A stretch of 64,000 nucleotides of DNA from Shewanella kaireitica (GCF_023284045.1 NZ_JAKIKQ010000012.1:1-64000); one strand, 5' to 3'; counted from the first letter of the stretch, positions 1 through 9,542 are shown. Numbers and translations: made by a program. The notes: generated by a model not told the origin, from the letters alone.

Positions 1-33
1 GATTCACTCTTTGCAGAGTCTAATGCAGTCCGG

Positions 34-109
34 GTCCCCATCGTCTAGAGGCCTAGGACACCGCCCTTTCACGGCGGTAACAGGGGTTCGAATCCCCTTG
101 GGGATACCA
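34..109 (+). tRNA. tRNA-Glu (TTC)
   Basis: A complete 76-nt cloverleaf. The acceptor arms GTCCCCA and TGGGGAT pair, the anticodon arm is CCGCC-CTTTCAC-GGCGG with anticodon TTC, the T-arm is GGGGTTCGAATCCCC, and the 3' CCA is encoded. It lies 35 nt upstream of a tRNA-Ala gene and is probably co-transcribed with it. The first 33 bases of the window look like a tRNA-cluster spacer. Confidence 0.96.
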
Positions 110-144
110 CTTTTTATTTTATGCTGATACTGTTTGCGTAAAAC

Positions 145-220
145 GGGGCCTTAGCTCAGCTGGGAGAGCGCAACACTGGCAGTGTTGAGGTCAGCGGTTC
201 GATCCCGCTAGGCTCCACCA
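145..220 (+). tRNA. tRNA-Ala (GGC)
   Basis: A complete 76-nt cloverleaf with acceptor arms GGGGCCT/AGGCTCC, anticodon arm CAACA-CTGGCAG-TGTTG (anticodon GGC), T-arm GCGGTTCGATCCCGC and encoded CCA. It is the second gene of a Glu-Ala pair and is followed by a hairpin terminator. Confidence 0.96.
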
Positions 221-249
221 TATTTATCAATAATTTGATGAATACTGTA

Positions 250-272
250 AACCACCGTAAGGTGGTTTTTTT
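250..272 (+). terminator. Terminator of the tRNA-Glu/tRNA-Ala unit
   Basis: A hairpin with arms AACCACC and GGTGGTT around GTAA runs straight into a T run, 30 nt after tRNA-Ala. Confidence 0.85.
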
Positions 273-316
273 GTCTCTATAGTTCACTCCCTGATAATGG
301 TGTCATCTATTTTCGC

Positions 317-640
317 TTATACCGATCGGTATAAGACGTTGATCTACTCAGAGTGTTTTTCCGAATAAATTCAAAGGAGTGAATGACGTAATGGTTATTC
401 CCTTATGAATTGATTTAATGTTGAAGCTGCAAGACCAAAACACGCTATGCTGGCGAGTTTTTAGTGGCTCGAATGCTACGTTAATCAGCTTAAGCTTAGA
501 ATAATGATGCTCTTCACACCTTGTACGCAACATGATCTTGCATGACCCAAATATACTTTAGATACTCCCTCCATTCATGGAGGTCAGATACTGTGAATGT
601 CATAAATGCACGACTAGTATGGATATAGGAGCTAGGTAAC
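317..640 (-). repeat. Decayed copy of the structured intergenic repeat (reverse orientation)
   Basis: This gene-free stretch matches, in reverse complement, the repeats at 20718-20985 and 23470-23974. It opens with the perfect palindrome TTATACCGATCGGTATAA (317-334) followed by CTACTCAGAGTGTTTTT, which is the reverse complement of the right end of the other copies. Around 565-613 the reverse complement reads as the GCATgAATGACATTCAC segment and a CCTCCA-tgaa-TGGAGG hairpin. Other stems are degraded and the far end (about 640-690) is too diverged to place. No real gene is visible in 273-767. Confidence 0.65.
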
Positions 641-711
641 TTTATTAGGTCGTGGTTGTATCTATCACTGAGCTGTTAATAATAGCCTCAAGCCTCAGTC
701 AAGGATAAAGC

Positions 712-734
712 AAAGCCACCTTAAAGGTGGCTTT
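712..734. terminator. Hairpin downstream of the ABC exporter
   Basis: Arms AAAGCCACC and GGTGGCTTT flank TTAAA. It sits 34 nt past the stop of the minus-strand exporter gene. The T tract on the minus side is short, so it may be a weak terminator. Confidence 0.5.
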
Positions 735-767
735 GTTAGTGATTGTTGTTTTATAGATTATTTTTAA

Positions 768-2597
768 TTAGTCAATCCCCAGAAAGCCCCCTGTTTGATG
801 TGCCCATAGTTGGGCATATATACCACTTGCGTTAATCAACTCTTGGTGAGTTCCTTGCTCGACAATCTTGCCCTCATCGATGACTATGAGTCTATCCATA
901 GCGGCAATTGTTGATAGGCGATGTGCAATTGCAATTACCGTTTTACCTTCCATTAGCTGATATAGACTTTCTTGAATAGCAGCCTCTACCTCGGAATCTA
1001 ATGCGGATGTTGCCTCGTCGAGTAACAAGATCGGTGCATTTTTAAGAAGTACACGCGCAATGGCAATCCGTTGACGTTGACCACCAGATAATTTAACGCC
1101 GCGTTCACCAACTTGGGCATCAAGCCCTATGTTGCCATCGGGATCTGTCAGAGTTTGAATAAACTCGTATGCTTGTGAGTTCTTAATTGCACTTAATAAC
1201 TCAATTTCAGATGCATCTGGATTGCCATAGAGGATATTTTCTCTAATAGAGCGATGGAGTAGGGAAGTATCCTGAGTGACCATACCAATATGCGCGCGCA
1301 GTGAGTCCTGTGTGACTTGGGTTACGTTCTGTTGGTCAATGAGTATCTTTCCTGATTCAACATCATGAAAGCGCATTAACAAGTTTACTAAAGTAGATTT
1401 ACCTGCGCCTGAGCGGCCAACAAGGCCCACCTTTTCTCCAGCTTTAATTTTGAGATCGAGTTCGTCTATCACGCCACTGTTCTCACCGTAGTGAAAGCTC
1501 ACATTATCAAAATTAATCTCGCCTTTTTCTACCTTAAGTTCGGGGGCATTTTCAATATCGGTTATATCGGTGGGTTTCGATAATGTATTCATTCCATCTG
1601 CGACTGTACCGATATTTTCAAATAGAGAGCTTATCTCCCACATTATCCACTGTGACATACCGTTAAGGCGCAGAGATAAGCTAATGGCAATGGCTATGGC
1701 TCCTACACTAATCGCGCTATCACGCCATAGCCAAATTGACACCGCCGCGATACTAAAGGCCAGTACGTAGTTAATGACCTGTACACTTACGTTTATCTTG
1801 GTGACGAGGCGCATTTGACGGTAAACAGTATGCAAAAAGGTAGTCATACTGCCTTTAGCATATTCAGCTTCTTTTTGGGTATGGGAGAACAATTTGACCG
1901 TGGCGATATTGGTATAACTGTCGACAATACGGCCGGTCATGTTTGAACGGGCGTCTGCTTGTTCTGTAGATACCTTTTTAAGTTGTGGCAAAAACCTTAC
2001 CTGTAAACCTATGTAGATCAGTAGCCAAATCAACATAGGTAACATGAGTCTTAAGTCAGCTTTCGCAATCATAACTACCATAGAGGTGAAATAGACCATA
2101 ATGTAAACTAATACATCCAATAGCTTAGTTACGGTTTCTCTTACCGCTAATGAAGTTTGCATCACTTTTGTGGCGATTCGTCCAGCAAAGTCATTTTGAT
2201 AAAAAGATACGCTTTGCTTAAGTAAATAACGATGAGCTAGCCAGCGAATGGACATGGGATAGTTGCCGAGCAAGCCCTGATAAACAATCAATGCATGTAG
2301 TAAGACCAACAGCGGAATAACGACTAACACTAAAATAGTCATCCCAAGCAGTTTCATTCCCTCTTTTTCGAATAAGGTATCTGGGTCGTTGTTGATTAAA
2401 AGGTCAACCAAATCTCCCATAAAGCCAAATAACGATACTTCTAAAATAGCCAGTAATGCAGTCAAAATAGACATAATGACCAGTGGAACTTCGAAACCTT
2501 TAGTGTAGTGGCGACAAAAGGCGTATATCCCTTTTGGTGGTTGTTCAGGCTCTTCTGCTGGTAAGGCGTTTACCCAAGATTCAAATCTTTTAAACAT
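768..2597 (-). CDS. ABC exporter, fused permease and ATPase
   Basis: A half-transporter of the MsbA/lipid-multidrug exporter type, predicted to dimerise in the inner membrane and export a hydrophobic substrate using ATP. The 609 residues hold an N-terminal membrane domain (hydrophobic segments from about 38 to 315) followed by a nucleotide-binding domain. That domain has Walker A GRSGAGKST (394-402), signature LSGGQ (503-507), Walker B ILLLDE (523-528) and the H-loop histidine at 559. All catalytic motifs are intact. The gene is monocistronic and divergent from the ada-alkA fusion. The substrate cannot be told from sequence. Confidence 0.9.
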   Translation of the reverse strand: MFKRFESWVNALPAEEPEQPPKGIYAFCRHYTKGFEVPLVIMSILTALLAILEVSLFGFMGDLVDLLINNDPDTLFEKEGMKLLGMTILVLVVIPLLVLLHALIVYQGLLGNYPMSIRWLAHRYLLKQSVSFYQNDFAGRIATKVMQTSLAVRETVTKLLDVLVYIMVYFTSMVVMIAKADLRLMLPMLIWLLIYIGLQVRFLPQLKKVSTEQADARSNMTGRIVDSYTNIATVKLFSHTQKEAEYAKGSMTTFLHTVYRQMRLVTKINVSVQVINYVLAFSIAAVSIWLWRDSAISVGAIAIAISLSLRLNGMSQWIMWEISSLFENIGTVADGMNTLSKPTDITDIENAPELKVEKGEINFDNVSFHYGENSGVIDELDLKIKAGEKVGLVGRSGAGKSTLVNLLMRFHDVESGKILIDQQNVTQVTQDSLRAHIGMVTQDTSLLHRSIRENILYGNPDASEIELLSAIKNSQAYEFIQTLTDPDGNIGLDAQVGERGVKLSGGQRQRIAIARVLLKNAPILLLDEATSALDSEVEAAIQESLYQLMEGKTVIAIAHRLSTIAAMDRLIVIDEGKIVEQGTHQELINASGIYAQLWAHQTGGFLGID

Positions 2598-2770
2598 TTA
2601 ATGTCTCTGTGTATATTCGTTGCGAAAATGTTGCTCAATAGCGATAGCATACAAGGTATTGAATAAATAGGGGCAAGAAATCGGTATTTATATTCAGTAC
2701 CGTTTTCCGCTAGTCATCACGCTAGTAGGTGGTAATATTTGCTTAAGGTAATTACAGCTTCGGAAACCAG

Positions 2771-4300
2771 ATGGTCAACCATGATTGTATAATTGACAGC
2801 AACATTTGTCGTAAAGCAAGGCTAGCTCGAGATGCTAGGTTTGACGGCCAGTTTTTTACGGGTGTGCTAACGACAGGTATTTATTGTCGTAGCACCTGTC
2901 CAGCAGTCAGTCCGAAGGAGGAAAATGTACGTTATTTTGATTCGCCATTGAAAGCGGCAAATGCAGGTCTAAGACCTTGTTTACGCTGCCGTCCTGACAG
3001 TGCGCCAGGCTCATATGCTTGGAAAGGTACTACAACTACGCTAGAAAGGGCGATACAACTCATTGAAGATGGTGCATTAACAGGAGCTGATGCTATCAGT
3101 ATCGAGCGCCTGTCTGAAAGGCTTGGAGTAAGCAGTCGCTATCTTCGAAAGCTATTTAACGAAGGCGTTGGAACTTCTATTAAACAATATGCGCTATATC
3201 GGCAGCTAATGTTTGCCAAACAATTATTGCATCAGACGGAATTAACTATCACGCAAGTAGGGTTAGCCGCGGGCTTTAACAGTATTCGCCGTTTCAATGA
3301 AGCTTTTAAACAGGTATTAAAACTAACGCCGTCGACTTTCAGAAAGCAGGCTGTATCTCTTGAAATTCAATCAATATCCTCCGATAAATCAGTAAACGAT
3401 GCATCAGAAATAAAAACCGCCGCATCGATTAAATTAGCCGTGGAGCTATCATACCGTCCGCCGTTCGCATGGCAGGCGCAGCATGATTTTTACCAGGTTA
3501 GAGCGGTAACTAACATGGAATGGCTTCAGTCTGAAAGCAATTATGGACGCAGCTTTAGTCTAAATGGTGTGAGTGGTTACTTCGATGCCAATCACAATCG
3601 GGCACGCAATAGCTTTACCGTAGATATTGTTCTGGAGAATGAGCAAGGGCTGATTGAGCTTAGTGCTATTATTGGAAATATTAAAAGGCTCCTCGACCTT
3701 AATGCCAATATGCAAGCAATAGAGCAAGATTTGGCTTTATTAGCTCCGCTGAAACCACTGATGATCTCAGGTTTACGGCTACCTGGAACTTGGTCAACCT
3801 TTGAAGCTGGCTGTAGGGCTGTACTCGGTCAACAAGTGAGTATTATACAAGCGTCGAAACTACTCAATCAGTTAGTACTTGCCTACGGGGAGCGGCGTAT
3901 TATTGGTGATAAAGAAGTTGTGTTATTTCCAACCCCTGAGGTCGTGGCTAGTGCTAGTCTAGATGAATTAAAAATGCCAGGTGCAAGAAAGCTCGCACTT
4001 AATGCCCTTGGTGAGTTTGTAAAGCAACACCCAGATAAAGCTCTTGATGATTGGTTATCAATAAAAGGGATTGGTCCCTGGACTATCGCTTATGCACAAA
4101 TGCGCGGCGAAAGTCATCCTGACATATTGTTATGTGGTGATCTCGTTGTTAAAAAGCGAGTGTTGTCTTTGTATCAGCAGTACCAACAAGATGCTGAGAA
4201 AATAGACGCATTAGATTACACTGCGCTAACCAAGGAAATAGCGAAAACTATCAGTCCTTGGGGAAGTTATTTAACGTTTCAGTTGTGGAATTTATCATGA
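2771..4300 (+). CDS. Ada-AraC-AlkA fusion: alkylation-damage sensor and 3-methyladenine DNA glycosylase
   Basis: The 509-residue protein joins three modules. First is an Ada-type zinc domain with Cys39, Cys43, Cys70 and Cys73, the spacing of the E. coli Ada methyl-phosphotriester acceptor site. Next is an AraC-type helix-turn-helix region (about 90-190). Last is an AlkA-like glycosylase (about 220-509) with the HhH-GPD signature GIGPWT (433-438) and candidate catalytic Asp457 in LCGDLVVKK. It should sense methylation, activate transcription and excise alkylated bases in one polypeptide. Its stop overlaps the start of the methyltransferase gene (ATGA), so the pair is translationally coupled. 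The symbol is left blank because it is a fusion. Confidence 0.9.
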   Translation: MVNHDCIIDSNICRKARLARDARFDGQFFTGVLTTGIYCRSTCPAVSPKEENVRYFDSPLKAANAGLRPCLRCRPDSAPGSYAWKGTTTTLERAIQLIEDGALTGADAISIERLSERLGVSSRYLRKLFNEGVGTSIKQYALYRQLMFAKQLLHQTELTITQVGLAAGFNSIRRFNEAFKQVLKLTPSTFRKQAVSLEIQSISSDKSVNDASEIKTAASIKLAVELSYRPPFAWQAQHDFYQVRAVTNMEWLQSESNYGRSFSLNGVSGYFDANHNRARNSFTVDIVLENEQGLIELSAIIGNIKRLLDLNANMQAIEQDLALLAPLKPLMISGLRLPGTWSTFEAGCRAVLGQQVSIIQASKLLNQLVLAYGERRIIGDKEVVLFPTPEVVASASLDELKMPGARKLALNALGEFVKQHPDKALDDWLSIKGIGPWTIAYAQMRGESHPDILLCGDLVVKKRVLSLYQQYQQDAEKIDALDYTALTKEIAKTISPWGSYLTFQLWNLS

Positions 4301-4824
4301 AAAAACTCGCACCGTTAGCCAAGCTTAATTTTGAAACAACAGCGGGGGTTATTTCGCTTTGCGCCAATGCATCAGGGATCAGTCATCTTAATTTTGTACC
4401 TCAAACAGGTGACGATTGGCAAACAAGAGAGGTGTTGCTTGATGGTTCAAACGAAAAGGAGTCAATATCGCTCGCCAAGTCTCACCTCAAACAAGCTAAG
4501 AATGAGCTGCTTGAATATCTAGCGGGTGAGCGACAGTTGTTTACTGTAGCCCTTGCACCGCAAGGGACAGAGTTTCAACAGCAAGTGTGGCATGCATTGA
4601 GCCAGTTAGGTTATGGCAGTACATGTAGTTACGCGCATATTGCTGAAAATATTGGGCGACCTAAAGCAGTTAGAGCCGTGGGTACTGCCAACGGTGCTAA
4701 TCCTATAGCCATTATTGTGCCTTGCCACCGAGTGATAGGAAAAAACGGCAAATTAACGGGTTACGCCTATGGCTTAGCGCTGAAACAAAAGCTGTTGCAG
4801 TTAGAGGGAATTTCACATATTTAA
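4297..4824 (+). CDS. ogt: Methylated-DNA--protein-cysteine methyltransferase
   Basis: Suicide repair enzyme that transfers the methyl group from O6-methylguanine in DNA to its own cysteine. The signature VPCHRVIG places the acceptor at Cys143 of 175 residues, and the preceding winged-helix segment with RPKAVRAVG is typical. The start chosen is the ATG at 4297, inside the ATGA overlap with the upstream glycosylase. An in-frame ATG at 4258 would lie well inside the upstream gene and add 13 residues with no family match. Together with the Ada-AlkA fusion it makes an alkylation-repair operon. Confidence 0.92.
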   Translation: MKKLAPLAKLNFETTAGVISLCANASGISHLNFVPQTGDDWQTREVLLDGSNEKESISLAKSHLKQAKNELLEYLAGERQLFTVALAPQGTEFQQQVWHALSQLGYGSTCSYAHIAENIGRPKAVRAVGTANGANPIAIIVPCHRVIGKNGKLTGYAYGLALKQKLLQLEGISHI

Positions 4825-4953
4825 TCAGTAGGCAGCTCGCATCATAGTGAAATTTGCAGGTAGATGAGCGTTATTTAGCATCAAAGGTAAGCTTTTTAAG
4901 CGATATTAGCGTAGAATATCCGCCTTATTTTTGATTAGGTCACGCCCGTAAAT

Positions 4954-6276
4954 ATGACTCAGCTAGATCCGACAACGCCAGCGACTTCAACCTCTGCTGA
5001 AAAAACGCCGCAGCTTAAAAACTTTGCGGATTTAGGGCTAATCCCTGAATTGTTAGTAACACTTGATGCATTGGCTTATCAGTCACCGACAGCGATTCAA
5101 CAGAGTATGATCCCCGCCGTTATCGCCGGGAGAGATGTGCTTGGCGGCGCGATAACCGGATCAGGCAAAACAGCGGCATTTGCCCTGCCGATTATTCAGT
5201 TACTTGCGAAATCATCTAAGCAGTCTCGTCAAAGCAACTGTGTATCTAGCCTAATATTGGTTCCTACGCGAGAACTCGCCCAGCAAGTCGCTGACAGCTT
5301 TATGCGTTATGCACAAAACATAAAGCCAAACCTAAAAGTACTGGCTGTTTATGGCGGTGTATCAACGAATAGTCAAATGCAGAGTTTACGTGGCGGTGCA
5401 GACATTTTAGTGGCGACGCCAGGAAGACTGCTTGACTTGATCTCTAGTAATGCAGTCAAGCTAGATAAAGTGAGCAGCCTTGTCCTCGATGAAGCTGATC
5501 GTATGTTGAGCCTTGGTTTTACCTATGAATTAACTGCATTGCTAGAGAAGTTGCCTGCTAAGAAACAAACACTGCTTTTCTCGGCGACCTTTCCTGAAGA
5601 AGTGTCATTACTGACCCAATCTCTGCTTAATAATCCAGTAGAAGTGCAACTACAGAGTGAAGAGAAAAACACCTTAGTTCAGCGTGTTATTACGGTTAAC
5701 CGTAATCGTAAAACGCCATTATTAGTAGAGCTGATAAAACAGAATGACTGGCAGCAAATTTTGATATTTGCCAGTGCAAAATATACTTGTAATCGCCTAG
5801 CTCAAAAATTAGACAATGCCGGTATAACCGCAGAGATTTTCCACAGTGATAAAGGCCAAGGGGCAAGAACGAGAGTACTTGATGGCTTTAAACGTGGTGA
5901 AATTAGGGTGCTTATAGCAACCGATATTGCCGCTCGCGGTATTGATATTGAAAAGCTACCAATCGTCATCAACTATGAGTTACCGCGCAGCCCAGCAGAC
6001 TACATGCACCGTATTGGTCGAAGTGGTCGAGCTGGCGAAGCGGGGTTAGCATTGTCACTTATCTCCCATGATGAGTATCAACATTTCAAAGTGATAGAGA
6101 AAAAGAATAAGCTAAGACTTGAACGAGAACAGCACCCAGGTTTTGAAGCTGATGCTGAAGCACCTGAAGATTGTCCATCACGTATTGAGAAGCCGATGGC
6201 AAAACCCGCTGGCACAGGCAAGAAACACCGTAACAAACTACCGAAGGCAAATGCTGACCTTTGGGCAAAGAAATAA
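4954..6276 (+). CDS. DEAD-box ATP-dependent RNA helicase, RhlE-like
   Basis: A 440-residue two-domain RNA helicase acting on ribosomal or messenger RNA. It shows the Q motif region (FADLGL...SPTAIQ), motif I GSGKT (69-73), PTREL, TPGR, DEAD, SAT, and motif VI HRIGRSGRAG. The C-terminal tail (about 390-440) is short and basic, ending in a KKHRNKLPKAN-type stretch, as in RhlE-group proteins. It is a single gene with a short gap before the phosphatase. Exact subfamily (RhlE versus SrmB) is not certain. Confidence 0.88.
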   Translation: MTQLDPTTPATSTSAEKTPQLKNFADLGLIPELLVTLDALAYQSPTAIQQSMIPAVIAGRDVLGGAITGSGKTAAFALPIIQLLAKSSKQSRQSNCVSSLILVPTRELAQQVADSFMRYAQNIKPNLKVLAVYGGVSTNSQMQSLRGGADILVATPGRLLDLISSNAVKLDKVSSLVLDEADRMLSLGFTYELTALLEKLPAKKQTLLFSATFPEEVSLLTQSLLNNPVEVQLQSEEKNTLVQRVITVNRNRKTPLLVELIKQNDWQQILIFASAKYTCNRLAQKLDNAGITAEIFHSDKGQGARTRVLDGFKRGEIRVLIATDIAARGIDIEKLPIVINYELPRSPADYMHRIGRSGRAGEAGLALSLISHDEYQHFKVIEKKNKLRLEREQHPGFEADAEAPEDCPSRIEKPMAKPAGTGKKHRNKLPKANADLWAKK

Positions 6277-6329
6277 GTACCCATTGTAAATTTTACTTCG
6301 TATAACGCTAAGATTAATTAGGACAAAGT

Positions 6330-6800
6330 ATGCAACACCTATTTTGGTTAGTAGAAGGACAAATTGCAGGACGCAGTGGCCCCAACAAAGACGCTTGGGA
6401 TCTATCAGAATTGAAAGGGGAGGGCATTGATGCCATTCTTTCAGTTAATAATGGTGAATCCTGTGAAGATGAGGATTTTTCTTCAGTAGGCATCGAATAC
6501 AAGTGCATTCCTTTTTCGCGCAATGCGCCGCCTGAAGCGGGAGATCTTGAGTATTGCGTAGAACAAGTGCCTAAGGCATTGGCTTATATTCGCCAATGTG
6601 AAGCGCAAAATAAAACGGTTTTAGTTCATTGTCGCTCTGGTAAAGATAGAACTGGCTTGATTATGGCTTACTACTTAATGGATAACGGCGCTGCGCCTTT
6701 ACATGCTGTGAGTCAGATAAGGGCTATTCGCGATATAGCATTCAGCGCTGATGGCTGGGATCAATTTGCATTTGATGTGCTTTATGCGTTACAAGAATAG
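6330..6800 (+). CDS. Dual-specificity/tyrosine protein phosphatase family protein
   Basis: A 156-residue cysteine phosphatase. The P-loop HCRSGKDRTG gives catalytic Cys101 and Arg107 (CX5R), with the usual hydrophobic strand VLVH before it. No signal peptide or membrane segment is visible, so it should be cytoplasmic. The substrate is unknown; related bacterial proteins act on phosphoproteins, nucleotides or lipids. It ends 27 nt before the phospholipase-D lipoprotein gene and may be co-transcribed with it. Confidence 0.8.
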   Translation: MQHLFWLVEGQIAGRSGPNKDAWDLSELKGEGIDAILSVNNGESCEDEDFSSVGIEYKCIPFSRNAPPEAGDLEYCVEQVPKALAYIRQCEAQNKTVLVHCRSGKDRTGLIMAYYLMDNGAAPLHAVSQIRAIRDIAFSADGWDQFAFDVLYALQE

Positions 6801-6827
6801 GTATTAGTTAACAACTTAAGTTATTCA

Positions 6828-8372
6828 ATGAAAGCAATCGGATTGCTAACTGCTTTTCCTACAAAGTTATTATTGCTGTGGGCAGCCATTATATTGTTGG
6901 TTGGCTGCCAAGTATCCCCTCAATACCCTGAAAAGGCCGCAACATTTAAGCTGTCAGTTGATCGCCAGTCTGCGCTTTCACAGTATGTAGCCTCGGATCT
7001 GCAGGCTAACCCAAATCTTACTGGGGTGGTGCCTCTTACAGATGGGGTGGATGCTTTTATTGCAAGATTGGCTTTGGTTAATGCCGCCTCAAGCAGTATT
7101 GATCTGCAGTATTATATTTATCGCGCTGACGACACTGGTAGGTTGTTGCTGTGGCACCTGATGGATGCTGCTGATCGCGGTGTAAGAGTTCGAATTCTAC
7201 TTGATGATATGGCAACAAAGGGCGCCGATGACACCTTAATCTTGTTGGCTAAGCACAGAAATATTTATGTGCGCTTATATAATCCGTCATTCGAGCGTAC
7301 TTTTAGAAATCTCGCCTTTTTAAGTAGTTTCTCTCGGCTAAATCACCGTATGCATAATAAGTCGTTAACGGTTGACAATACGATTACTGTTGTCGGTGGT
7401 CGCAACATTGGTAATGAGTATTTCTCAAATCACACCGATGTTGATTTTGGTGACTTTGACTTGATGGCGATCGGTGAATCTGTTGATGAGGTGTCAGATC
7501 AGTTTGACCTGTATTGGAATGCACCGCTAACTGTTAACATTAATGCACTAGCCAAGCACGAGGTGAGTAAACAAGACTTAGCACAAGCAATGGCTGTGGT
7601 TGATGATGCTAAAGCTGAATACCGCAGCAACACCTATATTAAACGTCTATTAGACAGTGACTTAATTCAAAAAATGCAAAGTCATTCTTTACCGTGGTTT
7701 TGGGGGGAGGCTAAGCTTATCTATGATCAACCTGACAAACAAAACCATCAATCTGAATCAGATAGCATGTTAGCGGATTTGGGCGCATTTATATCTCAAG
7801 CTGAGAAAGAGGTCATGATTGTATCGCCCTATTTTGTCCCTACTCGAGAGGGAACGAGCAATCTAATCGATGCGGTCAAAAGTGGAATCGAGGTCACGGT
7901 GTTAACGAACAGTCTCGCAGCGACAGATGTACTCGCTGTACATGCAGGTTATCGAACTTACCGTGAAAGGCTTGTAGAGGCTGGCGTACGTATATTTGAA
8001 GTTAAAGCGAACCTTAATGTTAAAAAAAGTAGCAGTTGGACTGGTAGCTCTAAGAGCAGCTTACATGCGAAAACATTTATAATAGACCGTTCTTCAATTT
8101 TTGTTGGTTCATTTAATTTTGACCCGCGTTCGGCGTGGCTGAATACCGAAATGGGACTGATTATTCACAATGAAAAACTAGCAGGTGGAGCGGTTGAGGT
8201 TATTGAAACTAGCTTAGCTGCAGGTACCTACCGATTATCACTTGAAGATGATGAGCTTATTTGGCATGACGATCTAAAAGGGCGCGAGATCTATAGCGAG
8301 CCTGATGCAGGCCTTTGGCGTAAATTCTTAGTTGATTGCATCGCATTATTGCCCATCGAGTCACAGCTTTAA
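6828..8372 (+). CDS. Phospholipase D-family lipoprotein, cardiolipin-synthase-like
   Basis: The 514-residue protein starts with a hydrophobic segment and a lipobox LVGC (Cys27), so it is probably anchored as a lipoprotein. Two HKD motifs follow: HNKSLTVD (His176, Lys178, Asp183) and HAKTFIID (His413, Lys415, Asp420). These are the paired catalytic motifs of phospholipase D and cardiolipin synthases. The layout resembles the ClsC/YmdC group, which condenses phospholipids, but a periplasmic lipoprotein could instead act as a phosphodiesterase on lipids or DNA. Confidence 0.82.
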   Translation: MKAIGLLTAFPTKLLLLWAAIILLVGCQVSPQYPEKAATFKLSVDRQSALSQYVASDLQANPNLTGVVPLTDGVDAFIARLALVNAASSSIDLQYYIYRADDTGRLLLWHLMDAADRGVRVRILLDDMATKGADDTLILLAKHRNIYVRLYNPSFERTFRNLAFLSSFSRLNHRMHNKSLTVDNTITVVGGRNIGNEYFSNHTDVDFGDFDLMAIGESVDEVSDQFDLYWNAPLTVNINALAKHEVSKQDLAQAMAVVDDAKAEYRSNTYIKRLLDSDLIQKMQSHSLPWFWGEAKLIYDQPDKQNHQSESDSMLADLGAFISQAEKEVMIVSPYFVPTREGTSNLIDAVKSGIEVTVLTNSLAATDVLAVHAGYRTYRERLVEAGVRIFEVKANLNVKKSSSWTGSSKSSLHAKTFIIDRSSIFVGSFNFDPRSAWLNTEMGLIIHNEKLAGGAVEVIETSLAAGTYRLSLEDDELIWHDDLKGREIYSEPDAGLWRKFLVDCIALLPIESQL

Positions 8373-8450
8373 TTGTGAGTTTGATACGATTAGGGTAAAG
8401 TTTGTTTGCGCTGAACTGGATGACTTAAGTAACTAAGAGACAACAATATA

Positions 8451-9353
8451 ATGAAAAGTAAGGCAACGCAGTCCCAAGGATTATTATTGTTTCAGCTGTC
8501 GTATACTCAATTGTTTGCGCTGGGGACATTAAAAGTCAGGGAGTTGGTTCCCTATAGTCCGCTCAGTATCATTCCTCAATCTCATCCGACGATATTAGGG
8601 GCGGCAACCATCCGCGGCACCACTATTCCCGTTGTTGATATGGCAGCGGCCATCGGTTATCGGCCGATATCGGATGAAGAGCTAAAAGACAGTTATATTA
8701 TTATTACCGATTGCCAGCGAATGGTGATTGGCTTTCTGGTGCGTTCAATTGACAAAATCATCGAATGCAATTGGCGAGATATAGAATCACCGCCAAATAA
8801 TTTAGGTAAAAATGCATTCTTAACCGGTGTCACTCGTATCGAGGATAAATTAGTTCAGCTATTAGATGTTGAGCTACTACTCTCTAAAGTGTTTCCTGCA
8901 AGTCCTGAAACAACTCGGGCAATTTTAACTGATGTGCAGCGCGAACAGCTTAAGCCACTACAAATATTACTGGTAGATGACTCGATGGTGGCCCGCAAAC
9001 AACTTTCGGACGCGTTAGATAGCATCAACATCCCTTATCAGGTGACCGCCGATGGTCAGCACGCTCTTGCAATTATGGAGCAGGCTGAAAAGAATGGCCA
9101 TGCTATCGATATTTTAGTCAGTGATATTGAGATGCCTGGACTTGACGGCTATGAATTAGCGTTTGAAGTTAAGAATAATCCCGCTATCGCAGATGCCTAT
9201 ATCATCTTACATACTTCTTTATCGAGTGAGATAAGTGTTAGCCAGGCTCATCAAGTTGGCGCTAATGAAGCACTGACTAAATTCGATGCTCATGAACTTA
9301 TTGAAGCTATGCTGCGTGGCGCTAATAAAGTAAAAGCTATCGCTAATATTTAG
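8451..9353 (+). CDS. cheV: Chemotaxis coupling protein CheV
   Basis: A 300-residue fusion of an N-terminal CheW-like domain (about 10-155) and a C-terminal receiver domain (about 170-295). The receiver has the acidic pair Asp176/Asp177, phospho-acceptor Asp225 in SDIEMPG, Thr255 and Lys277. It links methyl-accepting receptors to CheA and is thought to tune adaptation through its own phosphorylation. It stands alone, away from any che operon, as is common for CheV paralogues. Confidence 0.93.
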   Translation: MKSKATQSQGLLLFQLSYTQLFALGTLKVRELVPYSPLSIIPQSHPTILGAATIRGTTIPVVDMAAAIGYRPISDEELKDSYIIITDCQRMVIGFLVRSIDKIIECNWRDIESPPNNLGKNAFLTGVTRIEDKLVQLLDVELLLSKVFPASPETTRAILTDVQREQLKPLQILLVDDSMVARKQLSDALDSINIPYQVTADGQHALAIMEQAEKNGHAIDILVSDIEMPGLDGYELAFEVKNNPAIADAYIILHTSLSSEISVSQAHQVGANEALTKFDAHELIEAMLRGANKVKAIANI

Positions 9354-9456
9354 TAGCTTGTTAGTAAGATGCTGCCTCAGAGTAATAACGAGGTCTAATT
9401 GTCTAGCAAAGGTAGACAACTATGGCCACATCCGATACAAACACTGTTGAAGGAAG

Positions 9457-9510
9457 ATTAATTTAATTTAAGGCTTACAACTTTGCTGCTAGCCCTTAAA
9501 TCAAATTAAT
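9457..9510 (+). promoter_or_regulatory. Long inverted repeat in the sstT leader
   Basis: Arms at 9457-9474 and 9492-9510 pair over about 18 bp with one mismatch and one bulge, around a 17-nt loop, ending 32 nt before the sstT start codon. A second shorter inverted repeat, TTGTCTA/TAGACAA, lies at 9399-9419. Neither is followed by a T run, so they look like leader hairpins or operator-type palindromes rather than terminators. Confidence 0.4.
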
Positions 9511-9542
9511 AAAAACTAAAAATTATAAATGCAGGTTAAGTA

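Noticed and set aside
1..272. Possible rRNA operon near the tRNA pair
   Set aside because: No 16S, 23S or 5S sequence is present; the Glu-Ala pair is followed directly by a terminator.
348..533. 61-codon minus-strand ORF in the first intergenic region
   Set aside because: It lies inside a decayed copy of the structured repeat and has no ribosome site or family features.
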